This document shows, in pieces, positions 31,204 through 42,461 of a stretch of DNA of 64,000 bases (positions are counted from its first letter, which is position 1; the number at the start of each line of letters is the position of its first letter). The position numbers and the translations under genes are program-made. The notes under the pieces are model-generated. The model did not search any database, was not told the DNA's origin, and saw only the letters and a list, made by a program, of their open reading frames with translations. This stretch comes from Erinaceus europaeus (Eukaryota > Chordata > Mammalia > Eulipotyphla > Erinaceidae), in assembly GCF_950295315.1 (NCBI RefSeq), contig NC_080171.1, forward strand, positions 30,076,682 through 30,140,681, read 5' to 3'.

Positions 31204-31626
31204 TAGTTTCTTTAGATGTGTAAAATTTTTTTAATTTGACATAGCTCTAGAGTGGTGAAGCCCCAGTGAAGAAGAAAAAATAAAGAATCATATCAGAAAA
31301 TCTGCCATCAGATCAACAGAAACTAAAACACGGGGGGGGGGGGGGGGGGGCAGTAACAGAGGGAAGGTATTCATTAAACAAACCATACCAGAACATTTCT
31401 ATAACCTCAAACATATGTATTCTTGTGAGAGAGACCCAATAAATCACTGATCCAAAGAACTGTCATAGAGTCAAACTCAAGTGATCTCACTGTGAAGTTT
31501 CAGAACACCATGGATGAAGGCATAGAGGAGAAAGGGCCAGGGGAAGAAGAAGAAGAAATTTCAAAGAAAGAGTTGAGCTTCAGTTTGAGGGAACATTTGA
31601 TGCACAGGCTGGGCAAAGTTTGCTTC
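31006..31626. other. unassigned stretch with GT repeat and G-run
   Basis: (GT)n at about 31174-31203 and a run of 19 G at 31332-31350. Otherwise no gene or clear repeat. Confidence 0.5.
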
Positions 31627-31989
31627 TTTTTTTTTTTTTTTTTTTTTGCCTCCAGGGTTATTGCTGGGCCTTGGTGCCTGCACCATGAATCCACTGCTCC
31701 TGGAGGCCATTCCCCCCCCCCCCCCCCGCTTTGTTGCCCTTTTTTGTTGTAGCCTTGTTGTGGTTATTATTGTTGTTGATGTCGTTCGTTTTTGGATAGG
31801 ACAGAGAGAAATGTAGAGAGGAGGGGAAGACAGAGAGGGGGAGAGAAAGACAGACACCTGCAGACCTGCTTCAACGCCTGTGAAGCGACTCCCTGCAGGT
31901 GGGGAGCGGGGGCTCAAACCGATATCCTTACGCTGGTCCTTACGCTTTGTACCATGTGTGCTTAACCCAGTGTGCTACCACCCGACGCC
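31627..31989 (-). mobile_element. tRNA-derived SINE, young long form, antisense
   Basis: A T-run, CTCCAGGGTTATTGCTGGG, CCACTGCTCCTGGAGGCCAT, a C-run (31712-31727), GTGAAGCGACTCC and CTACCACCCGAC. Confidence 0.92.
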
Positions 31990-32059
31990 CATCTTGCTTG
32001 TTCTTTCAAGATTCTCTGCTCTCTGGTCTACCTCACTATGCGTCAATGAATTATATATG

Positions 32060-32295
32060 GAAGGAAATATATGGTAATGCTTCAGACACATATAGGTAAT
32101 GCTGCAGAGATAGATGGGAACTAGGTGGTTCTGGTTTGCAATCAATGGAGAACCATAATGATGGAAATGGACCTGAATCAGGGATAAGATTGTTTTGCAT
32201 ATACTGATCATGGGGATATGAGAAATTGTACCTATGTGTCAACAACTATACTGTGAGCCATTAACCCCTCCCCCAATAAAGTTATAAAAGAACAA
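32060..32295 (+). mobile_element. retroposon 3' end, L1-like
   Basis: It ends CCATTAACCCCTCCCCCAATAAAG plus A-rich sequence, similar to the short L1 3' ends at 17725 and 58215. The upstream 200 bp is diverged and unassigned. Confidence 0.45.
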
Positions 32296-32461
32296 AATAT
32301 TATGGAGTCCAATCATATCACAATAGAAACTCTACAGAAGCTGACAGCATTTTAAGTTTTCACTAAGCTATCTGGAGCATTTAAAATAGTGTCTGGGAAA
32401 ACAGTGGTCTTCCCTGAACTGTTCAATAAATATATGTCATTAGTAATGTCACATATTCTTA

Positions 32462-32865
32462 TTATTTTTATTTATTTTGGATAGAGATAAAGTTGAGGGG
32501 TCAAGCAGTGGTGTACCTGGTTAAGCACTCACATTATAGTGCACGAGGACCCAGGTTCAAGCCCCTGGTCCCCACATGCAGGGGGAAAGCTTCACAAGTG
32601 GTGAAGCAGGGCTGCAGGTGTCTCCCTGTCTTCCCTTCCCTTCTTAATTTCTATCTTTATCCAATAATACATAAATAATAAAATACTTAAAAAATAAAGT
32701 TGAGGAGGTAGGTGGAAATAAAGAGGGAGGAAGAGAGAAGCCTGCAGTATTGTTTCATCACCCATGAAGCTTCTCCCCTGAACACTGGGACCAGGGGCTT
32801 GAACTGGGGTCCTTATACATTGTGACATGTGTGCTCTGCCAGGTGTGCTACTACCCATCCCCCTT
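32462..32865 (-). mobile_element. tRNA-derived SINE, antisense, split by another SINE
   Basis: Left part 32462-32497 (TTTATTTTGGATAGAGATAA) and right part 32705-32865 (CATGAAGCTTCTCCCC, GGGGCTTGAACTGGGG, TGTGCTACTACCC) form one old SINE. The sense SINE at 32498-32693 sits inside it. Confidence 0.85.
32498..32693 (+). mobile_element. tRNA-derived SINE nested in antisense SINE
   Basis: GGTCAAGCAGTGGTGTACCTGG, CCCAGGTTCAAGCCCC and GGTGAAGCAGGGCTGCAGG, with a short A-rich tail. The 11-bp duplication ATAAAGTTGAG (32487-32497 and 32694-32704) bounds it. Confidence 0.92.
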
Positions 32866-32869
32866 AGTA

Positions 32870-33665
32870 ACATTTAATAAAGGTTCTTGAACCTCACTTA
32901 TTTAATTCACATGTTGTCTTTGATGTTCATTATTCATTCATCATTCTGTGAGGGAGGTAGACATCACTTGCAAAGAATACATTCACGGGTAAGCCAAAAG
33001 GTAGGAGAAACCTGGCAGGAGTGGCAAAGAATGCAGAAGAATCCAGGCTTTTCAGGTGCATGCTAAGAGTCTGGATGTCTTCTTTTGGACGACTTCCTGG
33101 CATCTATTGAGCTTTAATTAATACCGGAGACACTAATGAAACATTTAGAAACATGGGGCTATTTAATAATAACACAGAATCGCTTGTTATTAGAAGGCCT
33201 TATTCCTAACACATGCCCCATTATTACATGTTAGGCTTGCTTTTTTCATTTTCCAACAGTTTAAAATACACGTTTCCTAGAGAAGTTGGCACATCTATTT
33301 TCAGGGCTTGAAGAAAACATATTGTTGGCATGTATATAGTTTCCCACTTGCTTGGCCCTTGAAGTTTTCTTTTCAGTTGCTTATACCTCACCCTGCTATT
33401 TCTAATCTCTATAAAAATCTAGCTTTTTCTTTCACATGTATATGGCCAATATTGTGCTATGAACTCTGAAGGAGTCCGACTAACTAGTTTCTAATTAACT
33501 CAATACTATTTCCATCTCTGGTTTCACTTGGACCAAAAGAAAAAAAAAGTTCGTCTGTCTCTAGCAGATGCCTTGAGGCGCCTAACAGGACACTTCCGTG
33601 AAAGATTTTAGTCGCCTTACCAAACAGACTGGGCAAGACTTCCACTTACCTTACAGACTTCTTTT
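32870..33665. other. unique-looking stretch
   Basis: No repeat, RNA or convincing exon seen. 33550-33650 is unusually mixed in composition (GGCGCCTAACAGGACAC) but has no open frame of note. Confidence 0.45.
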
Positions 33666-33667
33666 TC

Positions 33668-33750
33668 CTTTTTATTTTTTAAACCAGAGCACTGATCAGC
33701 TCTGGCTTATGGGGACTCAACCTTCAGAGTTTTCTGCACTGGCTTGACAT
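33668..33750 (-). mobile_element. SINE fragment, 'CATAATGGTTATG' family, antisense
   Basis: AACCAGAGCACTGATCAGCTCTGG and GGACTCAACCTTCAGAG; truncated before the ATAACCATTATG block. Confidence 0.75.
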
Positions 33751-33774
33751 CTTCTTTTTATTTCTTCATTTAAA

Positions 33775-33965
33775 AAAAAAAAATCTCATTGCTGAGTTGT
33801 CACTGCTTTGGGTTGTTTTCCATACAGAAAGAGAGGGAGAGAGAGGCAAAGACACCACAGCACCAAAGTTCCCTCCAATGCAGTAGGAGCTAGACTTGAA
33901 CTTGTGTTGCATGCATGGCATGGCAGGTGCACTCTCCAGGTATGCCCAGAATCTTGCTGGCCCAA
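33775..33965 (-). mobile_element. SINE, 'ACAGCACCAAA' family, antisense
   Basis: CACCACAGCACCAAAGTTCC, CTCCAATGCAGTAGGAGC, GACTTGAACTTGTGTTGC and GGTGCACTCTCCAGG. Confidence 0.82.
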
Positions 33966-34875
33966 AAATACTCCAATTAAAATCTCCCAGATAAACTTCA
34001 CCCCAAGTCCCCGAGGAAGAGGAAGTACAGCAAAGCTGCCTCATGTCTCTGCTTCAAATCTTGCTAACATGACTTTCAATGAATTTTTGTTTAAGTTTCC
34101 TCCTGGTAAATGGACCGAAGCAATGCATGTGATTCACTTTGGTGCTCAGACAGTTCTGCATTAGAAACAGGCTGGTCCTGGAAGTGATTAGAAAGTTTCC
34201 TAGAGGACCATTTCGTGCAAATTGGACTTAGCACAAGAACCAACTTCAAAGGGCAAAACTGATGGTTAAGTGGAGAAAAATGATTCCATTATGATTAAAA
34301 AGAAATGGTTTGTTTTGTGTAGACTAGGATCATCATTTAGATGCAGAAAAAAAAGAAATCCCTCTTTCCTATTTGTTTTCTGCTGTCTGGGAGGAACCCG
34401 GAAGAGGGAGAGAGAAAGGCGTCACACCCTTGGCTTCCTTCTCACTGGGGGAAGCTCTAGGACATGCTTTGTTAGTGAGGTCTGCGTGCCAGCTGCCTGT
34501 CCCCAGATTTCTGGTGATCACCATGCCAGCAAAATGAAGAGCTTGCAAGGCAACGTAAATGTACTGCTTCAGTAAACACACTTCGGGTCAGCTGAGGTTC
34601 ACAGAGAGACACCCTTGATGAAGGAAGCAGTGCCCTTATTTCCCATTCTGGTGCAAGCTTCCCGCCTCAATCAGATCAGTGTTTTGGCTTGCACTGTGGT
34701 AGTGCACAGTAGTAGAAAAAGTGTGGATCTGACTCTGGGAGAAGCCGCTGAACTAGTAGGTTGTTAGAAAATAAGTTTTTGGATAGAAAAATGGAGAAAT
34801 ATGGGATGGCTCTTCCCAGTACTTGTGGATTCAAGCAGCAATCATGTTCTTAATTCAATCTAAGGGAAGACTATC
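33966..34875. other. unique-looking stretch
   Basis: No repeat family recognised. It has several 70-120 codon frames on both strands but no splice-flanked or family-like protein. I cannot exclude conserved non-coding sequence around 34360-34560. Confidence 0.4.
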
Positions 34876-34877
34876 TA

Positions 34878-35076
34878 GAGGGGGCCAGGTGGTGGCACAC
34901 ATCACTATGCTGAAGGATTCGGGTTCAAGCCTCTGGTCCTCACCTGCATGGGGAGGTGGGGGTTGGGGAGAGAGAGGAAGCTTCATGAATGGTGAAATAA
35001 GGCTGCAGGTGTCTGTTTTTCTCTCATCCTCTCTACTCCCCCCCCCCATCCCTATCAATTTATCTCTGTCAAATAA

Positions 35077-35115
<39 letters not shown>

Positions 35116-35235
35116 GAAGGAAGAAAGAAAGGAAGAAAGAGAGAAAAGGAAAGAAATGGCCACTGAAATCTGTAGATCTGTTGTTTAGGCACAGAGCTCC
35201 AGCAATAACCCTAGCGGCAATTAAAAAAAAAAAAA
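34878..35235 (+). mobile_element. tRNA-derived SINE, older type with GAAA expansion
   Basis: GGGGGCCAGGTGGTGGCACAC, GGGTTCAAGCCTCTGGTCC, AATAAGGCTGCAGGTGTCTG, a (GAAA)n array at about 35082-35150, GGCCACTGAAATCTG and CTCCAGCAATAACCCTAGCGG. The Lys/Glu-rich frame over the array is an artefact. Confidence 0.88.
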
Positions 35236-35239
35236 AGAA

Positions 35240-35710
35240 GAAGAAGATTTTACCTAGAGATCCAGTCATGGAGCCTCATGGAAATTTCAGAGTTGAGATC
35301 ACAGGGCCAGAAGCCTCGAAGCCAGTACTAAGGTGCCCTAGCAAAAACTGTAGAACTTGTGATCTTATGTATTCATAGTCTTCAGTTAATAGGTCTTAAA
35401 GGCATCTTATTTTTTTTTGCTGTTTTTACCCATTGTTCCTACATCCTCCTGTCTGGGTATATTTTAGTACCCAGTACTTAAACTGAGTCAAAAGTAGTAT
35501 TTGTGGTCACTCTCAATTAGTTGCATCAAGGGTAAAGGCAGGTTAGGGTTATCAAATTCTCTACATGAGAATTTCGGGAGCTCAGAAGGCTTAAACAATG
35601 TGTGGCCAAGACATTGGCAGTAATTACAAAAAAATATGATTGAAGACATAAATGATAATAGCAGTTACCATAGATTAGAGAAAAAATGAGTAATAAACTG
35701 AATTAATATA
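35240..35710. other. unique-looking stretch
   Basis: Nothing recognised on either strand. Confidence 0.4.
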
Positions 35711-35711
35711 T

Positions 35712-35866
35712 TTATTTATTTATTTGAATTTTTATTTATTTAATGGATAGAGAAAAGACAGGGAAATTGACAGTGAAGGGGGAGATAGAGAGGGGGAGAG
35801 AAAAAAGAGACACCTACAGACCTGCTTCACCACTCATGAAGCTTCTCCTCTGCAGAAGGGGATAAA
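35712..35866 (-). mobile_element. tRNA-derived SINE, antisense, head-truncated
   Basis: TTATTTAATGGATAGAGAAAAG, GACACCTACAGACCTGCTTC and CTCATGAAGCTTCTCC; similarity stops before the tRNA-like part. Confidence 0.8.
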
Positions 35867-36144
35867 AAACAGAATTTAAAGCAGGTCGAAATATGTTGTC
35901 TGGGAGACAGATTTACCTTACAGATGTGCTTTACCTCCATGTTGTTTGTCCACATATATACTCACTTGTATACATAGAGATACATGTACAGACATGCCCA
36001 CATATGTGTATTTAATTATCCAATGCAAGTATTTATATTGTGTGGAATTAACCAGTCTGTACTTGTTACTTGTTATGTGCTGCTTTCATAATAAATTGAT
36101 AAAAACTTGTTTCTTTATAAATTTTTTTTCAGATAATATTTTTA
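35867..36144. other. unassigned stretch
   Basis: No repeat or gene recognised. Confidence 0.35.
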
Positions 36145-36352
36145 AGATTTACTTATTTTAATTTTTTATTAAACTTATTTATTGGGTAGAGACAGCCAGG
36201 AATTGAGAGAGAAAGGGGAGATAGCGAGGGAGAAAGAAAGAGAGGCACCTGCAGCACTGCTTAACTGCTCGCAAAGCTTTCCCCATGCAGGTGGGGGCAG
36301 GGGGCTCAAACCCAGATCCTTGAGCATGGTAACGTGTACACCACCCGACTCC
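36145..36352 (-). mobile_element. tRNA-derived SINE, older type, antisense
   Basis: TTATTTATTGGGTAGAGACAGC, GGCACCTGCAGCACTGC, CCATGCAGGTGGGGGCAGG and ACACCACCCGACTCC. Confidence 0.85.
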
Positions 36353-36369
36353 AAAATTAGTTGTTTTAA

Positions 36370-36770
36370 TGCAGCACATTTTCAGTATTTTAGTTATGGA
36401 AATCATAAGTCCAAAAGCAGTTTTACTGGACTGAACTCAAACTGTCAGTGGGACTGTGCTCTCTTCAAAGACTCTAAAGGAAGATTTATCTCCTGAATAT
36501 CCCACTTTCAGATGACTGCCAGCATTTCTTGGCTTGTGGTTGCATCACCCCAATCCCAGTGTTGATATCCACACTGGTTCATGACAGTGTGAAGAACCTT
36601 TGTCTTCTGCATGGAATTCTCCTCCTCCCTTTTATAAGGATGCTTTTGGTTTTACTCAGGGCCTACTCAGATAATACATAATAACTGAACATCTCAAAAA
36701 CCTAACTTAATCATACTTTCAAAGATACTTTCTCTGTGTAAGATAGAACTCACAGGCCCCAGATATATAT
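36370..36770 (-). mobile_element. MLT1-type (MaLR) LTR, antisense, old
   Basis: The reverse of MLT1-like text: TTTCTTGGCTTGTGGTTGCATCACCCC, CTTTTATAAGGATGC, GGGCCTACTCAGATAATAC, CTAACTTAATCATAC and GAACTCACAGGCCCC occur in the expected order. Highly diverged, consistent with an old placental insertion. Confidence 0.65.
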
Positions 36771-37133
36771 ATATATATTTTCATCCATTATTCATCCTAC
36801 CACATCACATGAACCTATTAGATGATTGGTTTTGATATAGAAAAGTAATTTTCATTTGATGAAATGAGATAAAGTTGTCATCAAATTTAGTAGATCTCAA
36901 GTAAAACACAGCTCTCTGCCTGATCTTGAAAAATGGGGCAGGCAAGGGTAGTGGTCGTGGTGATGGTGGTGATAGAGATACTGAGACCAAATCCTAAACA
37001 GGAACAGAGCTGATGTCAGCAACATCTGCCCTGTATAGGCCTCACTTTTGATCTATAGGTCACTGTCACACTCAGTTGCAGTGTTTACAGTCTTTAACTT
37101 TATACCTAGATACAGTCGCAGCATTCATACATG

Positions 37134-37179
<46 letters not shown>
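36771..37179. other. unassigned stretch with TA repeat
   Basis: (TA)n at about 37139-37173 next to the following SINE tail. Otherwise nothing recognised. Confidence 0.5.
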
Positions 37180-37180
<1 letters not shown>

Positions 37181-37475
37181 TATTATTTATTTATTTTGCA
37201 GCCAGGGTTATTGCTAGGTCTCAGTGCTGGCACTATGAATCCACCACTACTGATGGCCATTTTTTCCTGTTTTATTGGATAGGACAGAGAAAAATTGAGA
37301 GGGCAGGGGAAGATAGAGAGGGAGAGAGAAAGATCAACACCTGCAGACCTGCTTCACCGCTTGCGAAGTAACCCCCCTGCAGGTGGGGAGCTGGAGGCTT
37401 GAACCTGGATTCTTGTTTGGGTCCTTACACTTAGTACAATGTGCACTTAACTAGACGCACCACATACGGGCCCCC
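37180..37475 (-). mobile_element. tRNA-derived SINE, long form, antisense
   Basis: AGCCAGGGTTATTGCTAGG, CACCACTACTGATGGCCAT, CAACACCTGCAGACCTGC and CCCCCCTGCAGGTGGGG. More diverged than the youngest copies. Confidence 0.88.
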
Positions 37476-37496
37476 TCTTTTTATTTTACTTTCATG

Positions 37497-37497
<1 letters not shown>

Positions 37498-37544
<47 letters not shown>
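37498..37544. repeat. (AC)n microsatellite
   Basis: About 23 pure AC units. Confidence 0.97.
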
Positions 37545-37546
<2 letters not shown>

Positions 37547-39033
37547 GAAGGCCGGGAGGAGTTCAGAGCATTGCTCAGTTTGAACACATGAGGTACAAAA
37601 GCTAGAACCTAGAATCAAGTCACATGCTCTATCACTGAACAACTCTCCAGCAGTACAAGCTTGAAGGCTGGGAAGTATCAGATGCTAAGTGTTCCTAATA
37701 TAACAAATGTTTGCGGTTGAACATGGACCTGGAATCTAAAGGAACCAAGAGAATCTCAGAAATCTCTCTTGTGATTTTTCACCTCTCTACCCTATGTCAG
37801 ACAGTCAGCCCACTGGAGGAAGGTACAAGGTCCTGGAAGTCATGGAACACTGCCTTTCAAAGAAATGTGCAGACACAAACAAAAATGTAAACACATATCA
37901 GGAACTGATAGTACTCACTGATGAGTGAAAAAAAAAAGAAAGAAAGAAATAGCATCAATTGCTTCTATTATGTCCCTACAACACATTGTGAACAGAAATT
38001 TTTAGTTGTTTTTTTTCCTGGTGCTCAGATCACAATGATGTCAAATCCTTTTTTTTTTTTTAAGCATTAATTTTACCTCACTGAAAAATTTGGGGAGGAC
38101 TAAATGTGTTTCATTATGAAGAAATAACATTTTTTGTTGTTGTTGAAAATGTGTGTTGATTCAAACACTAGAAGTGAGTTTAGCTGAAGTCAGGTTGACA
38201 TTTCTGTAGTTTTTTTTTTTTTAATTGAATCAAAGGGAGGAAGTGGGAACAGATATGTGTGGCTTGTCCTCCTGAGTGCATCTTCTTTCTTCCTCCTTTC
38301 TCCTCCCATTCCTCCCTGTGGTGCTTTTTTTCTGTTCCCAGGCCTGGAAATAAGCCTGTTCCATGAATTTTTCTTTTGGTGGAGGTGGGGCTGAGAGGAG
38401 TGGAGAAGGGAGATAAAAGCTTGATGTTTTGAATTAATCTATAATAATTCAAGTTTGAGCTCTCTCTGATGAGTCAAGGCAACCATCTCTCCCAACTCAG
38501 GGTTATGGACAGGAAAATTAAAAGCTAAAGGTTCCGGCTACAACTTACCTAACAATTTTCTCTGGAGAACCACAGTAATGGGCCACTTAATAGTGGGTGA
38601 AAGTTCTGAGAACTATGTCCCTGGGAGATTTCCTTGTCCTGTGAAGACAAACTGTGGTAAATTCTATATACCTGGGGGCAATGAAGGAAAAATAACACAT
38701 GATTAAATCAAGCCTGATTTTTTTTTTTTTTTTTTGAAGAGGAGGAAAGAAAAGAGAGAAGGAAGACATGTAAAGCTATTTGGGAAACATACACGAGTGA
38801 TGTCTAGTCAAAGATGCAAACCAGCTGAGAGGAAAATTCTGTTTCAAAGGAGTAGCAAAGCAACGCTGGAGATATCACTGGAGATACCTACTCAGTTCCC
38901 AGCAGAGGCAATGTCAGCCCAGAGAAAGAAGGACATATCAAAAAGGACAAAGGGCTGCAATTGCTAGTCATGATTCTCTCTGCAGTAAAGCATTTTTAAA
39001 CAATAAAGGCAAACTTTAAAACTTAAAAAAAAA
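37545..39033. other. mostly unique-looking stretch
   Basis: 37550-37660 may be an old antisense SINE (GAGTTCAGAGCATTGCTCAG, CTATCACTGAAC). The rest has T-runs and short chance frames only. Confidence 0.4.
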
Positions 39034-39141
39034 GAGTCTAGTCTGTTTATTATAGAGAAAGCTGAATTTGAGTCTAGTCCGTTTATTATAGAGAAAGCTG
39101 AATTTGAGTCTAGTCTGTTTATTATAGAGAAAGCTGAATTT
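39034..39141. repeat. 36-bp tandem triplication
   Basis: Three consecutive 36-bp units at 39034, 39070 and 39106, each beginning GAGTCTAGTC and ending AAAGCTGAATTT. The units differ at one position (GTCTG/GTCCG). Because 36 is a multiple of three, the array encodes a repeated 12-residue pattern in any open frame. Confidence 0.97.
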
Positions 39142-39193
39142 GTTGTTAGCTCCAGTATTGGCTCCAAGATAGACTTCATACCTGATTATAACA

Positions 39194-39480
39194 AACTGTG
39201 GGACAGGCAGTGGCACACCCAGTAGAGCATACACGTTACCATGGGCAAGGACAGGGTTCAAGGCCCTGGTTCCCACCTGCAGGGGGGAAGCTTCATGAGT
39301 GGTGGAGCAGAGTTGCATGTGTCTCTCTTTCTCTCCCTCTCTATCTCCCCTTCTCTCTGTTTTTTTCTCTCCCTAAAGGGAAAAAAAAAAGGAAAAAACA
39401 AACTAAAAAACTGCTACCGGGAGATAACTTGCAGACAATAAGCCCTAGCAATAGCCCTGATGCCAATATGAAAAGCAAAG
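39194..39480 (+). mobile_element. tRNA-derived SINE, older type
   Basis: GTGGGACAGGCAGTGGCACACCC, GGGTTCAAGGCCCTGGTTCCC, GCAGGGGGGAAGCTTCATG, a pyrimidine tract and CCCTAGCAATAGCCCTGATGCC. Confidence 0.85.
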
Positions 39481-39687
39481 TGAAAGAAATGGAAATGAGG
39501 AAAGGAAAGCAGGAAGGCATAAAAACAGCAAAAAGAAATGAAAGTTACGAGTACAGTAGTAGTAATGAAATAGCACATATATTTTTCCATAGGTCAAATA
39601 CCTCAGAGTAATAATGAATTTCTGCTCTTCCACAGTTAGTGTGAAGTGGAAACATTTTACATTCTCTACAATATTTTTTTTCTCTTC

Positions 39688-39705
<18 letters not shown>

Positions 39706-39720
<15 letters not shown>

Positions 39721-39815
39721 AACCAGAGCACTGCTCAGCTCTGGCTTATCGTGGTGCAGGGAAGATTGAATCTGGGACTTTGCATAACCATTATGCTATC
39801 TACCCCTGCCCTCCA
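39706..39815 (-). mobile_element. SINE, 'CATAATGGTTATG' family, antisense
   Basis: T-run, AACCAGAGCACTGCTCAGCTCTGG, TTGAATCTGGGACTTTGC, ATAACCATTATGCTATC. Confidence 0.88.
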
Positions 39816-39904
39816 ATATTTTCTGAGACTGTACAATAATAGAATGGAAACTTTTCTCCTTCAAATCAGTCTGTCCTTTATCCACATTGTGGCTGTCTTG
39901 TCTT

Positions 39905-40115
39905 TCTTCTCTTCCCCTTTTTGTTATTGTCTCTGGGGATTCAGTGCTTCAGATGGAGAAAGAGAGACACAGACAAAGACATAGAGTCACAGAGAGGGAA
40001 AAATACCATAGCACCAAACTTCCTCCAGAGTGATTGGTGTCAGGCTTGAAATGAACCTCCTCATGGATAGTGAAACAGGTACATTATCCTCTTGGGCTAT
40101 TTTGCTAGCCCAGAA
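39905..40115 (-). mobile_element. SINE, 'ACAGCACCAAA' family, antisense
   Basis: GAGAGACACAGACAAAGACA, CCATAGCACCAAACTTCC, GGTGTCAGGCTTGAAATG and GGCTATTTTGCTAGCCC. Confidence 0.72.
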
Positions 40116-40161
40116 TTTTGCATTAATTTAATTGAGTATAAGTCATTTAAGAAATTAATCC

Positions 40162-40300
40162 CCAGGACCGGTGAAATAGTTCACTTGTATAGTGCACTGC
40201 TTTGCCATGTACATGACCCAGCTTCCAGCCAGGCCCCCACCACAATGTGTCTTTGACACTGTGGTCTCTTTCACGCTCTGCTTCTCTGTTAAAAGAGACA
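40162..40300 (+). mobile_element. old tRNA-derived SINE
   Basis: GGACCGGTGAAATAGTTCAC, GTATAGTGCACTGCTTTGCC and CACAATGTGTCTTTGACAC. Diverged. Confidence 0.55.
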
Positions 40301-40739
40301 TTTAACGTTAGGGCCAAGTGAACTCACCAGAGGACTTCCTGCCACCTCCCAAATATTTAAGGAAGGAATGACATCAATTTTATTTTAGAAACTCAGTGAA
40401 GGAAGGGATGAAATACATCAAAATTGGCTTTAGAAGATAGCTTCATTCTGACACCAAATCTTGACAAGGACAATAGAAAAGGGGATGTCACACACCAAAT
40501 GCCTTTTGTGAACGTAGATGTGAAAATTAGACACAAATAGTTAAAAATCAAGTAAAATTATGGATAACAGTATATCAGTTAATGCCATTCCTTACATGAA
40601 AAGAAATAAGAGAAAATTATTAATATTCTATCTTGAGAAACATAATGGAAAAAATTCAACATTGATTATAGAAAATTCCTTTTGGATAACTAGAAACAAG
40701 AAAATGTTTCTTTAATTTAAAAAAGAATTTTTTGTGACT

Positions 40740-40860
40740 GGAAAAATAGTTCACCATGTTTGAGCCCCGACACCACATGGAAGATGCTATGGCAACAGAG
40801 GAAGCTTAATTGTTATCTGTCTATCATCTATCTATCTATCTATCTATCTACATGAAAACA
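40740..40860 (+). mobile_element. old SINE fragment with TCTA repeat
   Basis: GGAAAAATAGTTCACCATGTTTGAGCCC and GACACCACATGGAAGATGC, followed by (TCTA)n at about 40826-40851. Confidence 0.5.
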
Positions 40861-41229
40861 TGGCCTAGAAAATTGAAACTGATTATATGTGAGGCCCAAT
40901 TTCTGCTAAAAATAAATAATAAAAATGTCCATAAAATATTAGAGTAAACCTTATACTTAGTGGTTAAATACTGAAAATTTTGCACTCATGAATGAGACTA
41001 ATAGAAGATGACAGCTATTCAGCATTTATTAAACTTCTTTAGGAGTTTCCAGCAAGTGAAATAAGGTCAGAAAATCAAGTAACATAATTAAATATTGGAA
41101 AGGAAATTATATTTTCATGATTTGAAGATATTGTGATTATGTGCACATAAAATTCACAAGATTTTCCAATTAGAAATAGCAACTGAACTTATTAAGGTGG
41201 CCGGTTATAAGGTTAATATGAAAAATCAG

Positions 41230-41527
41230 ATTTATTTATTTGCCATCAGGGTTACTGCTGGGACTCAGTGCGTACGCAGTAACACCACTGCTCCCAGTGG
41301 CTATGGCTATTATTTTTCCCTCCCCTCTTTCTCTCTTTCTTTTAGTAGAGGATGAGGGGTAGAGAAAGATAGAGGAGGAGAGAAAGAGAGACAAATAGAA
41401 GGAGAGGCAGCTCCAGCACTGGCGCACCACTTGTGAAGCTTCTTCTTCTCAGCAGGCCAGGACGAGGGGCTTGGTCATGCGCCTCGTGATGTGTGTGCTC
41501 AACCAAGAGCTCCACCACCCAGCCCTA
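41230..41527 (-). mobile_element. tRNA-derived SINE, older type, antisense
   Basis: GCCATCAGGGTTACTGCTGGG, CACTGCTCCCAGTGGC, CCACTTGTGAAGCTTC and CTCCACCACCCAGCCC. Confidence 0.85.
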
Positions 41528-41616
41528 ACTGCACGTTATAGGTGAACCACCACCCAGCCCCTCCAAATAAAATTGTTTCCCCACATATTAAGGACAGATA
41601 GTAAGACAAGATAAAA

Positions 41617-41618
<2 letters not shown>

Positions 41619-41664
<46 letters not shown>
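41619..41664. repeat. (AT)n microsatellite
   Basis: About 23 pure AT units. Confidence 0.97.
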
Positions 41665-41666
<2 letters not shown>

Positions 41667-41747
41667 TATTAATGTCGGTACTTGACTTTAGCAAGCTAAA
41701 CAAACAGATAATTATAAAAATAGGAAAGTATGAAGGTGTCAAAGTAC

Positions 41748-41878
41748 TGCAGCCAAGAATGAGACAGAAGAGTAGAGCATCAGACTGAAGTATGATGCTG
41801 GGGTCAGCTCCTAGCACTGCATATGCCAAAGTGATGGTCTCCTCTCTCTTGTTAGTAGAAAACCAAAAAAAAAAAAAG
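41748..41878 (+). mobile_element. old tRNA-derived SINE
   Basis: GACAGAAGAGTAGAGCATCAGAC, GCTCCTAGCACTGCATATGCC and AAAGTGATGGTCTCC, with an A-run tail. Confidence 0.7.
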
Positions 41879-42054
41879 CTTATGAATACATCTGAGTAAG
41901 TTTTGAAGATGTGTACACTGAAAATTACAAAATATTACTAATGGAATTTAAATATAAAAAAAAAGTAAAAGAAATGATCATCCCATTGGCCACGAGGTGA
42001 TTCACTGGTTAAGTGCAAGTGGTTCAACCTGTAATGTTGCAGGTATTTTGTTTC

Positions 42055-42200
42055 TTTTATCTTTTCTTCTTGTTAGTTTTGTTTTGTTTTTTACCAGAGC
42101 ACTACTCAGCTCCAGCTTATGGTGGTCAGAGGATTGAACCTGGAACTTTAGAGCCTCAGGTATGACAGTCTCTTTACATTATGCTATCTACCTCCGCCCT
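42055..42200 (-). mobile_element. SINE, 'CATAATGGTTATG' family, antisense
   Basis: TTTACCAGAGCACTACTCAGC, GATTGAACCTGGAACTTTAG and CATTATGCTATCTACC. A short sense SINE head may lie at 41985-42045. Confidence 0.87.
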
Positions 42201-42461
42201 TTTTTTCTTTTTTTTTTTTAATGTTGTTATAGATGTTGGTTTTATTATATCTGGTTGTCAGAAATGTCACAATACATTTTTCCACAGAAAAACTGAGAAC
42301 AACAACATCATGACTTTTCTGACAGCCCAACTTAACAGGTCATAAGCAGAAGTGTACACATTTTGGAGTCAGGACTTGCATGCATGAAACTTGAGGTTAA
42401 ATCTTTAGTAATGCATATGCCTCTGAAGAGTGGTATACTTGTTTCACCCATCCCTCCTTAT

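Noticed and set aside
34270..34575. Possible exon in the unique-looking 34 kb region
   Set aside because: A 101-codon frame exists but has no recognisable domain, biased composition or convincing splice sites; left as unassigned.
34823..35188. 121-codon frame ending in a Lys/Glu-rich repeat
   Set aside because: It crosses a SINE and its GAAA array; not a protein family.
39034..39141. 36-bp triplication as a CRISPR array
   Set aside because: The units are directly adjacent with no spacers, in a mammalian repeat-rich context.
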